A program made the translations under genes and the position numbers. Below the pieces are notes generated by a model that saw only the letters and a program-made list of their open reading frames with translations, was not told the DNA's origin and made no database searches. From assembly GCF_902499045.1 (NCBI RefSeq), contig NZ_CABVPL010000004.1:62001-126000 (forward strand): 64,000 nt of DNA, given 5' to 3'. This document shows positions 15,359 through 22,903 of this stretch, in pieces. This DNA is from Burkholderia latens. Lineage in GTDB: Bacteria; Pseudomonadota; Gammaproteobacteria; Burkholderiales; Burkholderiaceae. Each line of letters begins with the position of its first letter. Within the stretch, counting starts at the first letter, position 1.

Positions 15359-15493
15359 GATGTGCTCCACCAGTAGAAGACGGAGCACCGCCCGGACCGG
15401 GAATGCCCCGATCGGGTTGTGTAGGAAGATTTGGTGCCACGCGAGGTGGCTGGTTGTCGATGCGTCGAAGACGCGGAGTACACGACGATCGTA
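15359..15493 (-). promoter_or_regulatory. Promoter and structured leader of 14570-15358
   Basis: The -10 TACGAT (15488-15493) is followed 13 nt later by GCGTCTTCGACGC (15462-15474) and ATCGA, then GCCACCTCGCGTGGC (15436-15450), then CCCGATCGGG and CCCGGTCCGGG hairpins (15391-15416), then GGAG and ATG. The order of parts is the same as in the PRTRC leader. Confidence 0.6.
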
Positions 15494-15672
15494 GCCGCAT
15501 CATTTCGGGCCACAAGGTGGAAATCACGACTGTTTGCGTGCTGCTTTCATCTCTGTTGACGGGACCAAGTTTTCCCCAAAAGCGTTGGACAACCTTGTGG
15601 AGAACGGGCGCAGACCCTTTAGTGCTGGGACCGTCGACCAGATGCTCAATTTTTAGGCATCACGGGCGGACG

Positions 15673-15682
15673 CAACCGGTTG
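15673..15682. promoter_or_regulatory. CAACCGGTTG palindrome (operator candidate 1)
   Basis: A 10-bp perfect palindrome, preceded by CG and followed by AGGGGGC...GAAAGCTCCTGAAAA. The same core and similar flank occur at 31954 and 52969, and the core alone at 53181. It lies in the divergent region between the minus-strand 14570-15358 leader and the plus-strand genes from 15808. Confidence 0.5.
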
Positions 15683-15807
15683 AGGGGGCTTTGGAAGAAA
15701 GCTCCTGAAAAATGGTGGCCTTTCCCGGTCACCTCCTGCGCCCACCGGCTGCATGGTTGAGGTGGGCACATCCGTCGCCCTTGTCACTCCAACCGGGCAA
15801 CCACACA

Positions 15808-16260
15808 ATGATCGATCTATCCAAACGCGTCTCTCTCAGCTACGCGCAATATCTCTTCAGCCAAGCCTTGTTCGTGGGCAAATGGGCCTTCTACGTTTTC
15901 TTCGTGCTTCCGAGCGTAATCGTAGGTGGCGTGCTCGCTCTTTACAGCAACTTCTCCTTCCAGACGATTCCGCGTGAGGTTTTGCAGTTCGCCGCGCAGA
16001 CAGCGGCCAATCCGCCCGCGCAGCATGGCTCGCTTTGGATCCAGGTTTGCAAGGACAAAGTTCCTGACTATGCGCTTCCGGCTTCTCCGATCTGCAAGTC
16101 GAAAGGTCTCGAGCAGCGACCGATCGAAGCACTGGCGAGGGAGGTAGGCGAGCGCCTCTCGTGGGCGTATGCGGTCGTCGTGGCACTTGCGGCAGGACTC
16201 GCAATCGTCTTCGGGCCATTCCTCAATGCTCACCGCGGGCGCCGGCGGCAAGAGAGCTAA
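15808..16260 (+). CDS. Membrane protein with two TM segments (150 aa)
   Basis: Unknown function. One hydrophobic helix lies at residues ~25-48 (WAFYVFFVLPSVIVGGVLAL) and a second near 122-142 (WAYAVVVALAAGLAIVFGPF), with a ~75-residue loop holding two Cys (CKDKVPDYALPASPIC) that could form a disulfide in the periplasm. The short N-terminus and basic C-terminus (HRGRRRQES) are then cytoplasmic. The ATG at 15808 has only a weak ribosome-binding site; the upstream frame is poor. It is the first gene of a plus-strand series that includes two more small membrane proteins. Confidence 0.65.
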   Translation: MIDLSKRVSLSYAQYLFSQALFVGKWAFYVFFVLPSVIVGGVLALYSNFSFQTIPREVLQFAAQTAANPPAQHGSLWIQVCKDKVPDYALPASPICKSKGLEQRPIEALAREVGERLSWAYAVVVALAAGLAIVFGPFLNAHRGRRRQES

Positions 16261-16284
16261 ATCCGGCCGCTGGCGTTATCGAAA

Positions 16285-16605
16285 GTGTTACTCCAGACTC
16301 TAGCGGTACCCAGCCCCATCGCCGTCGACCTGGTCGCTCAGCTCGCCAGTACCGGCGCGTGGCCATACATCGCCATTGGGACTGTTGCGGCCCTGCTCAT
16401 CGCAGTCGTCAACACAGTCCGCGTCGTAATTGCGGCAATCCGTCGATACGAGCGCAGCCGCGCTGTTCGCATCATGCAGCTACGCCATCCGCATTGCCAC
16501 GTAAAACGGCTTTCCAAGGGGCAGTGGCTCTTGATCGACAAAGACACCGGCACCGAATACGTGCCGCCACCGCTCGAACACCCACCAATCAATGAATGGA
16601 TCTAG
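16285..16605 (+). CDS. Small membrane protein, paralogue of 16672-17007
   Basis: A 106-aa protein (GTG start at 16285; the ribosome-binding site is weak). One transmembrane segment lies near residues 27-50 (YIAIGTVAALLIAVVNTVRVVIAAI), followed by a cytoplasmic domain with the motif HPHCHVKRLSKGQWLLIDKDTGTEY. The next gene carries the same motif (YPFCHV..LSSGEWFLTEKATGREY), so the two are tandem paralogues sharing 'P-CHV--LS-G-W-L--K-TG-EY'. The function is unknown; the Cys-His pair could bind metal. Confidence 0.6.
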   Translation: MLLQTLAVPSPIAVDLVAQLASTGAWPYIAIGTVAALLIAVVNTVRVVIAAIRRYERSRAVRIMQLRHPHCHVKRLSKGQWLLIDKDTGTEYVPPPLEHPPINEWI

Positions 16606-16671
16606 CCGCAGATTCACGTCCTGGAACACCAGCACTGCCGGTGATAGATCCGACCGCTCAATCCACCTGCC

Positions 16672-17007
16672 ATGAACCTGTTCATTCCGATTCCACTGAT
16701 GATCCTCACCCTTGCGGCGATCTTCGCAAGGCTCAGTGTCGACAACAAGGTGATCAGCGGCTGTGCAGTCGCGGTCTTCCTCGCGATCTGCTGGACGTAC
16801 TCTCGCCTGTTACGCCGGCGCGAAGGCGGGAGAATACGACGCGACGAAGACGAAAAAGTCGCTATGGAGCAGCGCTATCCGTTTTGCCACGTGACGCTCC
16901 TATCGAGCGGGGAGTGGTTCCTCACCGAAAAGGCAACCGGACGCGAATACAAGGGCGGGGCCAGGGTCGGAGTTACGGCACCCGGCACCAATGAGGAAAC
17001 CCGATGA
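16672..17007 (+). CDS. Small membrane protein, paralogue of 16285-16605
   Basis: A 111-aa protein with two N-terminal hydrophobic stretches (MNLFIPIPLMILTLAAIFA; VISGCAVAVFLAICWTY), a basic stop-transfer region (SRLLRRREGGRIRR) and a C-terminal motif region shared with the preceding gene. Its stop overlaps the ATG of the DUF1173 gene at 17004 (ATGA), so the products are probably made in fixed ratio and may act together. Confidence 0.65.
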   Translation: MNLFIPIPLMILTLAAIFARLSVDNKVISGCAVAVFLAICWTYSRLLRRREGGRIRRDEDEKVAMEQRYPFCHVTLLSSGEWFLTEKATGREYKGGARVGVTAPGTNEETR

Positions 17008-18233
17008 ACAACGTCTTCTTCTCCGGCCTTACCGTGCCGCTTAATGATGTCCAAGAGCACCCGGCTGCTTTTGTACGCCAGCTCGAGCGCGCGAAGATCA
17101 ATCCGGGTTACGCGCAGTGCCTTTGCCTGGGTGCTGCGCGCCCTCTCCGCCTCCAGATCCGCCGATACGGCAGTCTGCTGCACCTCGCTGGGTGGCCGGA
17201 TGAAGGGCCGATGCACGACGCCCAATCGTGTTCGTTTCACAAGGCACCGAACGAAGGCGAAAACGAGGCCGGCAAAACCCTGCCGGGCATCGTCGCGACC
17301 GCCGCGGGCTTGCGCGCAAAGCTCGACGTTGCCCTCACTCAGCGCACGGTCCGCACCGCCTCCAAGTCCGCCCGGCAAGCTAGCGGTCCGACAACCTCAC
17401 GCCGCGCGGCCCCTCTTCTAGGCTTCCTGCAGGCGCTCTGGAACGTCGCCGGCCTCAATCGCTGGTCTCGCGCAGAGGGGACGCGGAACTGGGGTGTCTG
17501 CAATGCGCGCGTCCTCTCCGAGCTCGGTGACGCCGTGATCAACGGCGAGCCCGCCGAGCAGGTGCTGCACGTCATGCGTCGTTTCCAGGAGGCTGATCGC
17601 GTTGCGATCAACGCCGAATTCGATGCCTTCCTTGGCCGCGTCGGCCAGCGAGATGGAACGAACCATCGCGGCCTGGTCGTCGGCGAGATCTCAGAAATCG
17701 GCACGACGCCCTACGGCCGGTCGATCACTTTGCGCCAGAGCAAGAAGCCGTACTACTGCAGCTCCGGTTTGATCGCCCTCGCGGAGAAGCGATACGGCCA
17801 CGCGCTACGCGCGCTCGGCGACCGTGCCGCGCGAGTCGTCACGATTCTCCTGATCGAGCGCACGTCCAAGGGCCATCACATCGTGGTCGATCTCGCCGCA
17901 ATGCTTTGCTCGTCCACGTACATCACGTGCGATTCGATCCACGAAGTCGCTATGGCAAATCGGCTCGTTGCCGAAGGCCGCGCCTTCGACAAGCCGATCC
18001 GGCTAAACGAGGGCACCGACATGCTGCCGGACTTCGTCCTAACGGACACCGCGGAACCAACCCACATCGAGGTCTATGGGATGAATGGCCTGACCGAGTA
18101 CGAGGCTCGCAAGCGGGAAAAGCAACGCCTTCGCACCGCGCGCGGCATCCAGGCAGTGGAGTGGGATATCGACCGATTTCAGCTGGCCGATGTCCGGTTC
18201 CCTCCCATTGCGCGGCGAAGGGCTGGACCTTGA
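17004..18233 (+). CDS. DUF1173-family protein
   Basis: A 409-aa protein matching DUF1173, a plasmid-associated family noted for three conserved cysteines near the N-terminus, seen here as YAQCLC...DAQSCSF (residues ~36-75). The middle is basic (residues 100-135). The C-terminal part reads LPDFVLTDTAEPTHIEVYGM, then a charged helix (EYEARKREKQRLRTARG) and a strand (AVEWDID). This resembles the D-ExK layout of restriction-endonuclease-like folds, an inference. It is translationally coupled to the preceding membrane protein. Confidence 0.78.
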   Translation: MNNVFFSGLTVPLNDVQEHPAAFVRQLERAKINPGYAQCLCLGAARPLRLQIRRYGSLLHLAGWPDEGPMHDAQSCSFHKAPNEGENEAGKTLPGIVATAAGLRAKLDVALTQRTVRTASKSARQASGPTTSRRAAPLLGFLQALWNVAGLNRWSRAEGTRNWGVCNARVLSELGDAVINGEPAEQVLHVMRRFQEADRVAINAEFDAFLGRVGQRDGTNHRGLVVGEISEIGTTPYGRSITLRQSKKPYYCSSGLIALAEKRYGHALRALGDRAARVVTILLIERTSKGHHIVVDLAAMLCSSTYITCDSIHEVAMANRLVAEGRAFDKPIRLNEGTDMLPDFVLTDTAEPTHIEVYGMNGLTEYEARKREKQRLRTARGIQAVEWDIDRFQLADVRFPPIARRRAGP

Positions 18234-18286
18234 CATCGTCGTGCGGCCGGCAAGATGAATGCATCCTCTTAGCCTGGACGCCTCCT

Positions 18287-18706
18287 ATGCACGGCAAGTC
18301 GCTTTTCCTCCATCGCGCGGTCTCCCGCACCGATCAGTGGGGGCCGCAGTTTCCCGCCCTCTCCATGGCATGCCGCCACCCCGACTCTTTCTCCGGTGGG
18401 CGGCAGCTCGCCGTCGCGGTGACAGACGCTCGCGGACTGCGATGCGCAGCCTTCACGAACTTCGGCGCCATCCTCGAGTTCCGCGCGTCGTGGGACGAAC
18501 TGGAACGCGCCGGCACCTGGTGGCATTACGCGCGGGCATGGCATTTCTGGTTCGTTGACGATCCGCAATCCGCGCGACGAGTATTTCCTACCGATTCCGG
18601 GCAAATCGTCGTCGCATCCTCCGAATCAAGCCACACATCCAACACGTCGACCGACTCGCTCCTGTCCCTTATTCGCATTGCGGAACTGCGAGCTTCACGC
18701 GATTAA
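18287..18706 (+). CDS. Hypothetical protein (139 aa)
   Basis: Not recognised. The protein has good amino-acid composition with many aromatics (DQWGPQFPALSMACRHPDSF; AGTWWHYARAWHFWFVDD) and an Ser/Thr-rich tail. The ATG at 18287 is 51 nt past the DUF1173 stop; a ribosome-binding site is not obvious. The frame is open further upstream but there overlaps the DUF1173 gene and is not convincing. Confidence 0.5.
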   Translation: MHGKSLFLHRAVSRTDQWGPQFPALSMACRHPDSFSGGRQLAVAVTDARGLRCAAFTNFGAILEFRASWDELERAGTWWHYARAWHFWFVDDPQSARRVFPTDSGQIVVASSESSHTSNTSTDSLLSLIRIAELRASRD

Positions 18707-18816
18707 CTCAGACTGGTGAGAAATAACCGGAAGGAATATTCGCGCTTTTCTCGGTATTGCCGCGCTGCAAAAACAGCAATAATGCCGGCGACGAGAAACT
18801 TACAACCTTCCGACAA

Positions 18817-19488
18817 ATGATCGAACAGCTCTATCCATGTGAGCACTGCGGCGGCCGGCCGACCGTCGGCCGATCGCAGCGACTCGTTGATGGCGATGAC
18901 AACCGCCTATTCGACTTTAGCCAGTTCGGCCGCTTCGGCGGCCCACCACGCATCGGTGACGTACAAGCTCGCCCACCCGAGGCGCCTCGGACCGAGCCCC
19001 TGGTCTGCATCTACTGCACTGGTTGCGGCATGTCGACGCCGTGGGAAGCGATCGGCGATGACGAAGCGGCCGCGAAAGACCGATGCGCCGAAACATGGAA
19101 CCGACGCTTGAGCCGCCCGAAGGCAACGGCTGAGGACCTACGAAACCTGATCGAGAGAGAGCTCGGCGCCTGCGATACGCAGTTGGTGCTCGACATGTTG
19201 TCCCGCGTAGAAGGGGACTGGGACGAGATCGGTCCGATCTTCAAGATGCTGGCGCAGCGCCTGGTCGATGCTACCGTCGTCACCGTAGACACGTGGCCGA
19301 TCGCACCCGTGCTCGAAGACGCGGCACGATATCGAAAGCTCGTCCAGCTGGCGAAGTGGATCGAGGTCGACGGCCGGGACTACGTTCAGTTCCCGAAAAT
19401 CCATTCGCCGAACGAGCATCGAGATTTTCTGTTTGAAGACCGGATCGCGATCGCGGTCGACGCCATGCCGGACCGTGACCGTTGGTAG
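18817..19488 (+). CDS. Lar-like zinc-ribbon protein
   Basis: A 223-aa protein (ATG at 18817 favoured; a TTG 60 nt upstream is possible). The N-terminal ~100 residues follow the Lar-type restriction-alleviation pattern: CEHCGGRP (~8-15), then IYCTGCGM (~76-83), an Ala/Asp-rich helix and a closing WNRR. This fold binds one zinc and is common in phage and plasmid proteins. The remaining ~120 residues form a separate helical domain ending in an AIAVDAMPDRDRW-like segment. True Lar activity is not established. Confidence 0.6.
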   Translation: MIEQLYPCEHCGGRPTVGRSQRLVDGDDNRLFDFSQFGRFGGPPRIGDVQARPPEAPRTEPLVCIYCTGCGMSTPWEAIGDDEAAAKDRCAETWNRRLSRPKATAEDLRNLIERELGACDTQLVLDMLSRVEGDWDEIGPIFKMLAQRLVDATVVTVDTWPIAPVLEDAARYRKLVQLAKWIEVDGRDYVQFPKIHSPNEHRDFLFEDRIAIAVDAMPDRDRW

Positions 19489-19569
19489 CAGGCGAAGGCC
19501 GCGACATGTCGGGCTATCAGGCGCCGGACGGATATCATTACGTACTCGACCAACTACAAAATCAGAACC

Positions 19570-20151
19570 ATGCGAGGAACAATAAAGTGGTTCTCGAAGG
19601 ATAAGGGCCACGGCTTTATCCACGGGGAAGCAGCCACTGACTATTTCTTTCACGTCAGCGACGTCATCGGAGCCGAGGCGCCACGCGACGGTGACATCGT
19701 CGAATTCGACGCCACTACGAACAATCGAGGTCCGCGCGCGGCCAAAGTGCGAATCGTCGAAAGGCAATCGCGAGCGTCCGCCTCGCAACATCGCGATGAT
19801 CGCGTCGAATGCATTGCATGCAAGAAGAAAATGGTCCCCCGGATCATCACGCATCGCGGGCGGCCTGAGCGCTCCGTGTGTCCGTACTGCGCAGCGACGT
19901 TCAAACGGTTCGGCATGTGCTTCATCGCGTCCGCGGTCTATGGCGACTACAACGCACCGGAAGTCCTTGCTCTCAGGGGATTCCGAGACAATGTCCTCCG
20001 GACCACGAAGCCGGGCCGATGGGCGATCCGAATGTACTACCAGGTATCGCCACCGCTCGCGCGATTCCTCCATGCGCACCCGAAGCTCGCGCATCACATC
20101 AAGCCAATACTCGACGCAGTCGTTCGCAGAGTTCGGCGGCGCTCGCATTGA
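19570..20151 (+). CDS. Cold-shock domain protein with C-terminal CFI-box
   Basis: A 193-aa protein. Residues 1-66 are a CspA-type cold-shock domain (GTIKWFSKDKGHGFIHGE with the RNP1-like KGHGFI, and YFFHVSD). Residues ~80-105 form a CxxC...CxxC zinc ribbon (CIACKKKM ... CPYCAATF). The C-terminus is a CFI-box region (CFIASAVYGDYNAPEVLALRGFRD...YYQVSPPLARFL). The CSD binds single-stranded nucleic acid; the CFI-box has no known function. The stop is only 8 bp from the 3' end of the group II intron, which is convergent. Confidence 0.8.
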   Translation: MRGTIKWFSKDKGHGFIHGEAATDYFFHVSDVIGAEAPRDGDIVEFDATTNNRGPRAAKVRIVERQSRASASQHRDDRVECIACKKKMVPRIITHRGRPERSVCPYCAATFKRFGMCFIASAVYGDYNAPEVLALRGFRDNVLRTTKPGRWAIRMYYQVSPPLARFLHAHPKLAHHIKPILDAVVRRVRRRSH

Positions 20152-20158
20152 AATCGGG

Positions 20159-22016
20159 ATAGGGGCAAGCCTCGCGACTCGACCCCTCCCACACCACCGT
20201 GCGTACGGGTCCGTACACGGCGGTTCGGATCAGTTGATCGGCACTGGCCCGACCGACGGCAGACCCAGCGAGAGGAAGTAACGATTCGACAGCGCCTTGT
20301 TCAACGCTGGGCTGCAGCTAAGGCGCCATACACCGTGTGGCGAACCTGCCGTCTGGGCAGCGAGGTTGCGGTTCACGCCCCGCGCGACCAATTCCCCGAA
20401 TCGGGTTCGACCACGCCTCCATTGCTTCCAGAAGAAGCAGCGAAGGCGGCGGCGGATCCATTCATCGAGTTTGTGGAGTACGTAGGGCGTTTCGCAGAAG
20501 CCGTAGTAGCCCCGCCACCCGGTCAGATATCGTTTCAGCTCGCCAATCATCTGGTCGACGCTGGTCCCTCGCGTGCGTTGGGTTAGTTCCCGGATGCGTT
20601 CCCTGAAGCGTTCCAGAGCCTTGGGCGCAATGCGCCTTCTAGCTTGGGCATGCACAGTGAACGTAAACCCAAGGAACTTGCGCGTGTGCGGCTGTGCAAC
20701 GGCGCTCTTCGCTTCATTGACCTTCAGCTTCAGTTTGCTGGTGAGGAAGGCCTTCAGACCTAACATCACCCGCTGACCCGCGCGTTCACTCCGCACGTAG
20801 ACGTTACAGTCGTCCGCGTACCGCACGAACTGCAGTCCGCGTCGCTCAAGCTCCCGATCAAGATCGTCGAGCATCAGGTTGGATAGCAGCGGTGACAGCG
20901 GACCGCCCTGGGGCGTACCTTCGTCCGTCGCGCCAACCAGCCCGTTTTCCAGCACGCCCGCCGTCAGGAACGCGCGGATCAGCCTGAGCATTCGCTTGTC
21001 GCTGACTCGCTTTGCTACCCGGGACATCAGGATGTCGTGGCTCACGCGATCGAAGAATTTCTCGAGGTCCAAATCCACAACCCAGCGCAGGCCCGCTTGA
21101 ATGTGGCTTTGCGCGCGCTCCACAGCCTGATGCGCCGAGCGCCCCGGACGGAAGCCGTAACTGGCATCCGAGAACGTCGGGTCCCATTGCCTTTGCAGCA
21201 CCTGCAACACCGCCTGTTGAACGAATCGATCAAGCGCGCACGGGATGCCGAGCTTGCGCACGCCCCCATCCGGCTTGGGTATCTCGACGCGTCTTACAGG
21301 TTGCGGTCTGTACGTGCCGTTCAGCAGTGTGGTCCGTATCGACGGCCAATACTCACGCAAGTGCGCCGGTAATTCCTGAACCGTCATGCCGTCCACGCCC
21401 GGTGCACCCTTGTTCGCTTTCACACGCTTCAACGCCTGCTTCAGGTTCTCCCTTTCGCAGACTTCTTCCATCAGTCGGTCGCAAGCCGACGGGCTTTCAG
21501 ACTCGAAGTTCGCCGCCATAGGTTCAGCCCCTCGAGCGTCGTCCTTCGGGGCTTCACCCCTATCTCCGCCCCCCGAGGACGCGATGCGTTTTCTGCTGCG
21601 CTCCCATGTCGAGTTCACCGGCTTACTTGCCACTCCTTTCCGTTTGGGCCTTCAGGCGTCGCCGCCCTAATATGCCCGCTGCTGACTCCTGCACGGCGAT
21701 CAACGCCCCTTGCGGTCCGTTCAGTCCTGATTCCAGGACGCCGGGCAGGCCTCCCGAGGTAAGCACAACCGCCTTCACCACACACCTGCCAGATTTACCA
21801 CCCCAGCCCTTGATGGTTGGGGACTTCGCGATCATTAGCTCGCTCGTCCGGCCGGGTAGGCCTCATATCTGGTTTCTGTTCGTCAGGTCATGGCTTTGCT
21901 ACACGCTTCCTTCAGACCCCGCCTCGCGACGACGCCCTTGCGTTTCACTAATCCTTCGCCCCATCAGGCTGGACAGGGGACTTACACCCCCAAGCTGTTG
22001 CGCATGCTCGGCGCAC
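20159..22016 (-). mobile_element. Group II intron (class C-like), about 1858 nt
   Basis: Minus-strand 5' end GTGCGCCGAGCATGCG at 22016 and a 3' region with a domain V-like hairpin (CCGTGTACGG...CCGTACGCACGG, about 20190-20225) ending ...CCCCTAT at 20159. It encodes a maturase (20230-21633). The 5' exon ends in a complete intrinsic terminator (22018-22043) whose T-run, TTTTTTTTA, touches the intron. Group IIC introns are known to insert directly behind such terminators, so the class assignment rests on both features. Boundaries are set by motif, within a few nucleotides. Confidence 0.8.
20230..21633 (-). CDS. ltrA: Group II intron reverse transcriptase/maturase
   Basis: A 467-aa intron-encoded protein. 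The RT domain (residues ~60-320) includes KGAPGVDGMT, IPKPDGGVRKLGIP, the SYGFRPGRSAHQAV segment, DLDLEKFFDRV and the catalytic RYADD (around residue 270). It is followed by a maturase (GIIM) domain (~330-430) with LKRYLTGWRGYYGFC and IRRRLR. No HNH endonuclease domain is present, as usual for class C introns. The start is uncertain: GTG at 21633 abuts the AAGGAG, and a second GTG at 21618 has better spacing. The protein promotes splicing and mobility of the surrounding intron. Confidence 0.9.
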   Translation of the reverse strand: MASKPVNSTWERSRKRIASSGGGDRGEAPKDDARGAEPMAANFESESPSACDRLMEEVCERENLKQALKRVKANKGAPGVDGMTVQELPAHLREYWPSIRTTLLNGTYRPQPVRRVEIPKPDGGVRKLGIPCALDRFVQQAVLQVLQRQWDPTFSDASYGFRPGRSAHQAVERAQSHIQAGLRWVVDLDLEKFFDRVSHDILMSRVAKRVSDKRMLRLIRAFLTAGVLENGLVGATDEGTPQGGPLSPLLSNLMLDDLDRELERRGLQFVRYADDCNVYVRSERAGQRVMLGLKAFLTSKLKLKVNEAKSAVAQPHTRKFLGFTFTVHAQARRRIAPKALERFRERIRELTQRTRGTSVDQMIGELKRYLTGWRGYYGFCETPYVLHKLDEWIRRRLRCFFWKQWRRGRTRFGELVARGVNRNLAAQTAGSPHGVWRLSCSPALNKALSNRYFLSLGLPSVGPVPIN

Positions 22017-22110
22017 TAAAAAAAAGCCGGCTTGCGCCGGCTTAACGAAGGTTCTAGCGATTTCCGAGGGCCTGTGCCAGAACCTGAGAGACAAGGCTAT
22101 CTTACCGAGC
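22017..22110 (-). ncRNA. Candidate small RNA ending in a terminator
   Basis: The minus strand carries no convincing gene here but shows GGTTCT...AGAACC (about 22051-22086) followed by AAGCCGGC-GCAA-GCCGGCTT and eight T residues (22018-22043). A possible -10 (TAAGAT) lies around 22097-22102. This would give an RNA of about 80 nt that ends where the group II intron inserted. The alternative is that the terminator served a gene since lost. Confidence 0.35.
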
Positions 22111-22162
22111 CCGTCTTTCCTCCAGCAGGCGTTACACCGACTATTTCTCGCCTCATTCTCCG

Positions 22163-22447
22163 ATGCTCCGGCTAACGCTAGCCTCGACAAGCGGGCGCAC
22201 CCCCGCTTCGCGACCTGCATTTGCGATCCGGCGCGTTTGGCGCTCGGACGTCAGTTGCTTTGAAGACTCCGCACGCATCGCCTATGCGCCCGAGCACACC
22301 AGCGACGACAATCTCAAGGTGCTCTGTCAGCGCTGCCGCCTTGCCCATGGCGCCGAGCATCGATGTGCCAGAGTCGCAGCCACGCGCCGGGCACGAAGAG
22401 CGATTGGCGACCTGTTCGACGATGCAGTAACGGGAGAAAGTGAATGA
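22163..22447 (+). pseudogene. Remnant of an HNH-like/zinc protein (C-terminal part)
   Basis: The C-terminal ~60 residues (YAPEHTSDDNLKVLCQRCRLAHGAEH ... TRRARRAIGDLFDD) match the end of small phage/plasmid HNH-type proteins, in which a 'DNL-LCQRCHL-D' motif closes the zinc site. The upstream half of the frame (from an ATG at 22163) shows no family similarity and lacks the expected first Cys pair, so the gene looks 5'-truncated. Its stop overlaps the next start (ATGA at 22444). Confidence 0.45.
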
Positions 22448-22815
22448 GTGCTGTCGATAGGAAACACCCGGTTGATGTCCCGACCGACCTCAACTCTGCA
22501 GAGAGACTCCGGCAACAGCCGTCGGCGAACGGCCCCGTGCCGGACAAGGAGATTTTCGTCGTTCACGCGTCCACGATGTGCGAAGGCAGCGACCCGGTAC
22601 GCGCGTTCGCCACCAGAGAATCCGCCGAAGCATTCGCCCAAATGTGCCGCGACCACGAAGAAGCGCGCCCCCTTCCTCCTGGGATAGACGCGCCTGAACA
22701 CGAATGGGACCGTTGGACGGAGTTGGACCGCACCTGGGAACAAACGCATCCGGCCGCGCCGCTCTCCCGCCGGGAGAGCTACGACGTCCTGACGCTCCCC
22801 TTCGACCCGTCCTGA
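22444..22815 (+). CDS. Hypothetical protein (123 aa)
   Basis: Not recognised. It is an acidic soluble protein with a possible small alpha/beta core (DKEIFVVHASTMCEGSDPVRAFATRESAEAFAQMC) and a Trp/Glu-rich C-terminal part. The ATG at 22444 overlaps the stop of the HNH-like remnant, suggesting coupling. It is convergent with the recombinase at 22904-24046. Confidence 0.55.
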   Translation: MSAVDRKHPVDVPTDLNSAERLRQQPSANGPVPDKEIFVVHASTMCEGSDPVRAFATRESAEAFAQMCRDHEEARPLPPGIDAPEHEWDRWTELDRTWEQTHPAAPLSRRESYDVLTLPFDPS

Positions 22816-22903
22816 TCCGCAACGGATATTGCATGTTGCGGCGTCGTCCTATCGACGCCGGCAACAGCCTCCGCGTCAACCCGACAAGAACCCGCTGCGA
22901 CCG

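Noticed and set aside
20230-22016. Retron or diversity-generating RT
   Set aside because: The maturase domain, the GTGCG 5' end and the domain V-like hairpin at the 3' end all point to a group II intron.
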